Assembly: GCA_021738535.1 (NCBI GenBank)
Contig: JAIPBU010000016.1
Location: 1 to 64,000 of the forward strand
Source: Bacteroidales bacterium
Lineage (GTDB): Bacteria; Bacteroidota; Bacteroidia; Bacteroidales; VadinHA17
Direction of reading: 5' to 3'
DNA: 64,000 nt
Positions 60,298 to 64,000 of this stretch are shown one piece after another (position 1 is the first letter of the stretch; each line of letters opens with the position of its first letter). Below the pieces are notes generated by a model. The model was not told the origin of the DNA and made no database searches. It saw only the letters and a list, made by a program, of their open reading frames with translations. Position numbers and translations under genes: made by a program.

Positions 60298-61701
60298 ATG
60301 AGTGGCTTCTATGGCGCTATTTCAAAAGAGGATACAGTAAGAGATGTATTCTACGGAACAGATTACAATTCACATCTTGGAACAAAAAGGGCAGGGCTGG
60401 TTTTTTATAACAGGCAGGACGGCTTCCAGAGATCCATACACAGCCTTGAGAATTCATACTTCAGGACTAAGTTTGAAGATGATCTGGATAAGTTCAGCGG
60501 GAATAAAGGGATAGGAATAATAAGCGATACCGATCCCCAGCCAATAATGTTTAACTCGCACCTGGGCCGCTTTGCTATAGCAACCGTTTGCAGGATGGTG
60601 AATATCGAAGAACTTGAGACATACTTCCTTACTGATAAGAAACACTTCACAGAAAATTTTGAAGGTAATGTAAATCCCACCGAAGTGGTTGCCAACCTGA
60701 TCTGTGAAGGTGATGATTTTGTTTCGGGTATAGAAAATGTATTTGATAAAGTAAAGGGATCGTGTTCCTTACTCATAATGACAGGCGACAGTATTATTGC
60801 TGCCCGTGATAAGCTGGGACGTACACCTGTGCAGATAGGAAAAAAAGAAGGAGCATATGCAGTAGCATCTGAAACAACATGTTTCCCGAACACCGGCTTT
60901 GAAGAGGAATATACACTGGGCCCCGGCGAAATTGTTGAAATCAATGCTGAGGGGTACAGGACAATTAAAAAGGCAGGCAGTAAAATGCAGATCTGCGCTT
61001 TTCTCTGGGTATATTATGGTTATCCATCATCAAATTATGAGAATATCAATACCGAACAATGCAGGTATCGTTGCGGCGCCGCACTTGCACGCAGAGATAC
61101 CGTTGAGCCGGATCTTGTGTCGGGAATTCCCGATTCGGGAATAGGACATGCAATAGGCTATGCCAATGAAAAAAAGATACCTTATTCACGTCCCTACCTG
61201 AAGTACACCCCAACATGGCCCCGGAGCTTTATGCCGCAGAACCAGAAGATGAGAGATTTGGTTGCCAAGATGAAACTGATACCAGTAAAAAGCCTGATAA
61301 AGGATAAAAAGCTGGTATTCCTGGACGATTCCATTGTCAGGGGTACGCAGATGAAAGACAATACTGCTGATTTAAGGGGGGCAGGAGCAAAGGAGGTACA
61401 TATGCGTGTTGCTTGTCCGCCCCTCACTTTTCCATGTAATTTTCTTAATTTCTCGCAATCAAGATCAACGCTTGAACTGGCAAGCAGGAAAGCAATAAAT
61501 AAACTGGAGGGATCAGAAAAGAACCTGGAGGAATACTCTGATCCGGCAAGCGATAAGTACCGGGCCATGGTTGACACCATAGCAAAGGATATGGGTATTG
61601 ATTCACTTATTTTCCAGGACCTTAACGACCTGGTTGAAGCCATCGGTTTACCCAAAGAAAAGGTATGCACCCATTGCTGGGACGGCAGCAGTTATTATTA
61701 A
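60298..61701 (+). CDS. purF: Amidophosphoribosyltransferase
   Basis: Ntn/GATase domain and PRTase motif LVFLDDSIVRGTQMKD; VSGIPDSGIGHAIGYA; CTHCWDGSSYY C terminus. Confidence 0.95.
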   Translation: MSGFYGAISKEDTVRDVFYGTDYNSHLGTKRAGLVFYNRQDGFQRSIHSLENSYFRTKFEDDLDKFSGNKGIGIISDTDPQPIMFNSHLGRFAIATVCRMVNIEELETYFLTDKKHFTENFEGNVNPTEVVANLICEGDDFVSGIENVFDKVKGSCSLLIMTGDSIIAARDKLGRTPVQIGKKEGAYAVASETTCFPNTGFEEEYTLGPGEIVEINAEGYRTIKKAGSKMQICAFLWVYYGYPSSNYENINTEQCRYRCGAALARRDTVEPDLVSGIPDSGIGHAIGYANEKKIPYSRPYLKYTPTWPRSFMPQNQKMRDLVAKMKLIPVKSLIKDKKLVFLDDSIVRGTQMKDNTADLRGAGAKEVHMRVACPPLTFPCNFLNFSQSRSTLELASRKAINKLEGSEKNLEEYSDPASDKYRAMVDTIAKDMGIDSLIFQDLNDLVEAIGLPKEKVCTHCWDGSSYY

Positions 61702-61709
61702 CAGGCAAG

Positions 61710-62141
61710 ATGAAAAAAATGAACTTAAAGCCCTCAGTCAGGAAGAAATATCTTATACTTATATCCGGTGTAGTATGGATACTGATAGGTTTACTGTTAA
61801 ACCATTATGCCTTTAACTGGTTAACGGAAAACAGTTATGCACACACCTATGTATATGTTATTTCAGGTATAGTGCTGGCTATTATTATTCATCATTTCGG
61901 CTTCCTTAAGGTTGTTGACAAGAACCTGGGAAGGATAAAGACACTTAATACCGAGACCTGTGTCTTTGCATTTATGTCGTGGAAAAGCTACCTGCTGGTA
62001 ATCATTATGATGGCTTTGGGTATTGCCCTCAGGCATTCCATGCTTCCCCGTAATCTTCTTTCGGTTATTTATATAGGCATAGGCCTGGCCCTTATACTCT
62101 CCAGCATCAGGTATATAAGAGTTTTTTTAAAAAGTGAATAG
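61710..62141 (+). CDS. Small polytopic membrane protein
   Basis: 143 aa, four hydrophobic segments; MKKMNLKPSVRKKYLIL start 8 nt after purF stop. Confidence 0.65.
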   Translation: MKKMNLKPSVRKKYLILISGVVWILIGLLLNHYAFNWLTENSYAHTYVYVISGIVLAIIIHHFGFLKVVDKNLGRIKTLNTETCVFAFMSWKSYLLVIIMMALGIALRHSMLPRNLLSVIYIGIGLALILSSIRYIRVFLKSE

Positions 62142-62191
62142 GGCTGTAGAATAATTGTTGATCCGGGGTACCCTTATATGTTGAACAGCTG

Positions 62192-62209
62192 TTATGCAAT
62201 ATCGCATAA
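62192..62209. promoter_or_regulatory. Inverted repeat TTATGC-N6-GCATAA upstream of the M16 peptidase
   Basis: Perfect 6-bp arms; adjacent AACAGCTGTT palindrome at 62184-62193. Confidence 0.45.
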
Positions 62210-62275
62210 TTGATATAATTATCGTAGTTTTATACCACTTATGCCTGAAAAAACTAAATCAAAACCCAAAGAATA

Positions 62276-64000
62276 ATGAAAACACGTCTTTTAATTATTG
62301 CAGGGATCATAATGATGGTCCTTGGAGCCTGTTCCTCATCTGATGAACAGGGCGAAATGAAAATTGATTATGAAAAGTACAGCCTGAATAACGGTCTGGA
62401 TGTAATACTCCATCATGACGGGTCAGATCCCATTGTGGCTGTTGCCATACAATACCATGTAGGTTCGAACCGCGAGGTGCCCGGACGTACAGGCTTTGCC
62501 CACCTGTTTGAGCATATGATGTTCCAGCAGTCGGAAAATGTTGGCCAGGACCAGTTTTTCAAGCTTATACAGGGTGCCGGAGGTACGCTTAACGGCGGTA
62601 CAAACAAGGACGGCACGGTTTATTACGAGGTGGTGCCAAAAAATGCCCTTGAGATGGTGCTGTGGGCCGAATCCGACAGGATGGGTTACCTTGCCAATAC
62701 GGTTACCAAATCTGCTTTTGCCAACCAGCAGAATGTTGTACAGAATGAGAAAAGACAGAATTATGACAACAGGCCTTATGGCCATACCAGCTATGTGATT
62801 GACAAAAACCTTTTCCCGGAAGGTCATCCCTATTCATGGCAGGTAATAGGTGAGATGGAAGACCTTTTCAATGCCACTGTTGAAGATGTAAAAGAATTCC
62901 ATGCAAAGTACTATGTCCCCAATAATGCTACACTTACCCTGGCAGGTGATTTTAATGCTGAAGAGGTGAAGGCGCTGGTTGAAAAATATTTCGGCGAAAT
63001 ACCGGGAGGCGAAAAGGTTGAAGACCTGGAACCCATGCCCGTAACACTGGAGAAGACAAAGAAGCTGTACCACGAAGATAACTTTGCACGCACACCGGCT
63101 CTGACAATGGTATGGCCAACGGTGGAGCAATACCACCCCGATGCCTATGCCCTTGACTTCCTGGGGCAGATACTGGGCCGGGGCAAGAAAGCCCCCTTTT
63201 ACAGGATCCTGGTGAAAGAAAAGAAACTGACATCAAGGGCCGGCGTCTATAATAGATCACAGGAGCTGGCCGGTAAATTCAGTGTCTCAGTCAATGCCTA
63301 TCCCGGTATCTCACTAGCTGAAGTGGAAGATGCTGCAAATGAGGCATTTGCCCTTTTTGAAGAGGAGGGAATAACCGAAAAAGACCTCGAGAAGATAAAG
63401 GCCGGACTGGAAACGAGGTTTTATAACGGTATGAGCTCAGTACTGGGCAAATCTTTCCAGTTGGCCAGGTATAATGAATATGCCGGCAACCCCGGGTTTA
63501 TCACCGAAGACCTTGCAAGGATAAAAGCTGTAAGCATCGATGATATCATGCGGGTATACAAGAAGTATATTAAGGATAAGCCTTTCGTGGCAACCAGTTT
63601 TGTGCCCAAAGGTCAGACAGACCTTATAGCTGAAGGATCAGAGGATGCAGGTATTGTGGAAGAGAACGTGCTTGAAGCAACAGAGGTGGATCAGTCGCAG
63701 TTTGCAGAAGATGAAGTAATAGAAAAAACGGCAACAAGCTTTGACAGGTCGGTTGTCCCAGCGATTGGTCCCGATCCCGGGCTCAAGCTTCCGGAGATAT
63801 GGACCGCCGGAATGGATAATGGTATGCGTATATGGGGCATAGAGCATAATGAACTGCCGCTTGTTAACTGCTCCATGGAAATTGATGGCGGGCACCTGCT
63901 CGAAGATATGGATAAGGCCGGCACAGTAAACCTGATGGCACAACTGATGAATGAGGGTACAGCCGGCAGGACGCCCGAAGAACTGGAAGAGGCAATAGAC
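62276..64000 (+). CDS. M16 family zinc peptidase, 3' truncated by window edge (not in the ORF track)
   Basis: Read manually: MKTRLLIIAGIIMMVLGACSSSDEQ lipobox, GRTGFAHLFEHMMFQ (HxxEH), open to the end of the window. Confidence 0.93.
   Translation, partial: MKTRLLIIAGIIMMVLGACSSSDEQGEMKIDYEKYSLNNGLDVILHHDGSDPIVAVAIQYHVGSNREVPGRTGFAHLFEHMMFQQSENVGQDQFFKLIQGAGGTLNGGTNKDGTVYYEVVPKNALEMVLWAESDRMGYLANTVTKSAFANQQNVVQNEKRQNYDNRPYGHTSYVIDKNLFPEGHPYSWQVIGEMEDLFNATVEDVKEFHAKYYVPNNATLTLAGDFNAEEVKALVEKYFGEIPGGEKVEDLEPMPVTLEKTKKLYHEDNFARTPALTMVWPTVEQYHPDAYALDFLGQILGRGKKAPFYRILVKEKKLTSRAGVYNRSQELAGKFSVSVNAYPGISLAEVEDAANEAFALFEEEGITEKDLEKIKAGLETRFYNGMSSVLGKSFQLARYNEYAGNPGFITEDLARIKAVSIDDIMRVYKKYIKDKPFVATSFVPKGQTDLIAEGSEDAGIVEENVLEATEVDQSQFAEDEVIEKTATSFDRSVVPAIGPDPGLKLPEIWTAGMDNGMRIWGIEHNELPLVNCSMEIDGGHLLEDMDKAGTVNLMAQLMNEGTAGRTPEELEEAID

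Noticed and set aside
1-64000. CRISPR arrays, IS elements, prophage, tRNA/rRNA
   Set aside because: No regularly spaced repeats, transposase/integrase/phage ORFs or recognisable structural RNA sequences were seen on reading both strands.

Overview
This 64 kb window looks like ordinary Bacteroidota (probably Bacteroidales/Marinilabiliales-like) chromosome. It is densely coding, moderately AT-rich, mostly housekeeping, with no rRNA, tRNA, CRISPR array, IS element or prophage that I could recognise. Main blocks: polA, a QueD-like gene and a moaD-like gene; a carotenoid cluster (crtB-crtI divergent from a second CrtI/CrtD-like desaturase, a CruF-like hydratase, an acyltransferase and a GT2 glycosyltransferase); an acyl-CoA synthetase; an AbgT transporter; a LytS/LytTR two-component pair; nikR with a putative nickel permease; HtpX-like/LemA; a TldE/TldD pair; a cheR plus two hybrid histidine kinases; a membrane protein/wHTH/creD module; lspA, ArsR and polyprenyl synthase; then a long mostly minus-strand run (uvrC, ade, mnmG, ybeY, rsbW-like, envC-like, DUF4292, TPR, dut, flippase, patatin-barrel, ruvB, YwqK-repeat protein, nadA), followed by a mostly plus-strand run (rpiB, rrf2, hemW, purF, M16 peptidase). 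The most interesting signals are non-coding. (i) An exact match to the ParB parS consensus (TGTTCCACGTGAAACA) lies between mnmG and ade. (ii) A ~517-bp AT-rich intergenic region at the minus/plus transcription switch point (56.66-57.18 kb) holds five copies of TTCAACA/TGTTGAA plus a sixth near-copy; together with parS it is a candidate replication-origin region. (iii) A 22-bp operator-like element (21/22 identical) precedes both transcription units of the wHTH/creD module. (iv) 11-bp direct repeats spaced exactly 21 bp apart abut the nikR start. (v) Several structured intergenic palindromes are present. Two coding features are missing from the supplied ORF track: a 57-aa membrane protein (52830..53003, minus) and the M16 peptidase running off the right edge (62276..64000). 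All calls come from reading the sequence; no database searches were run.
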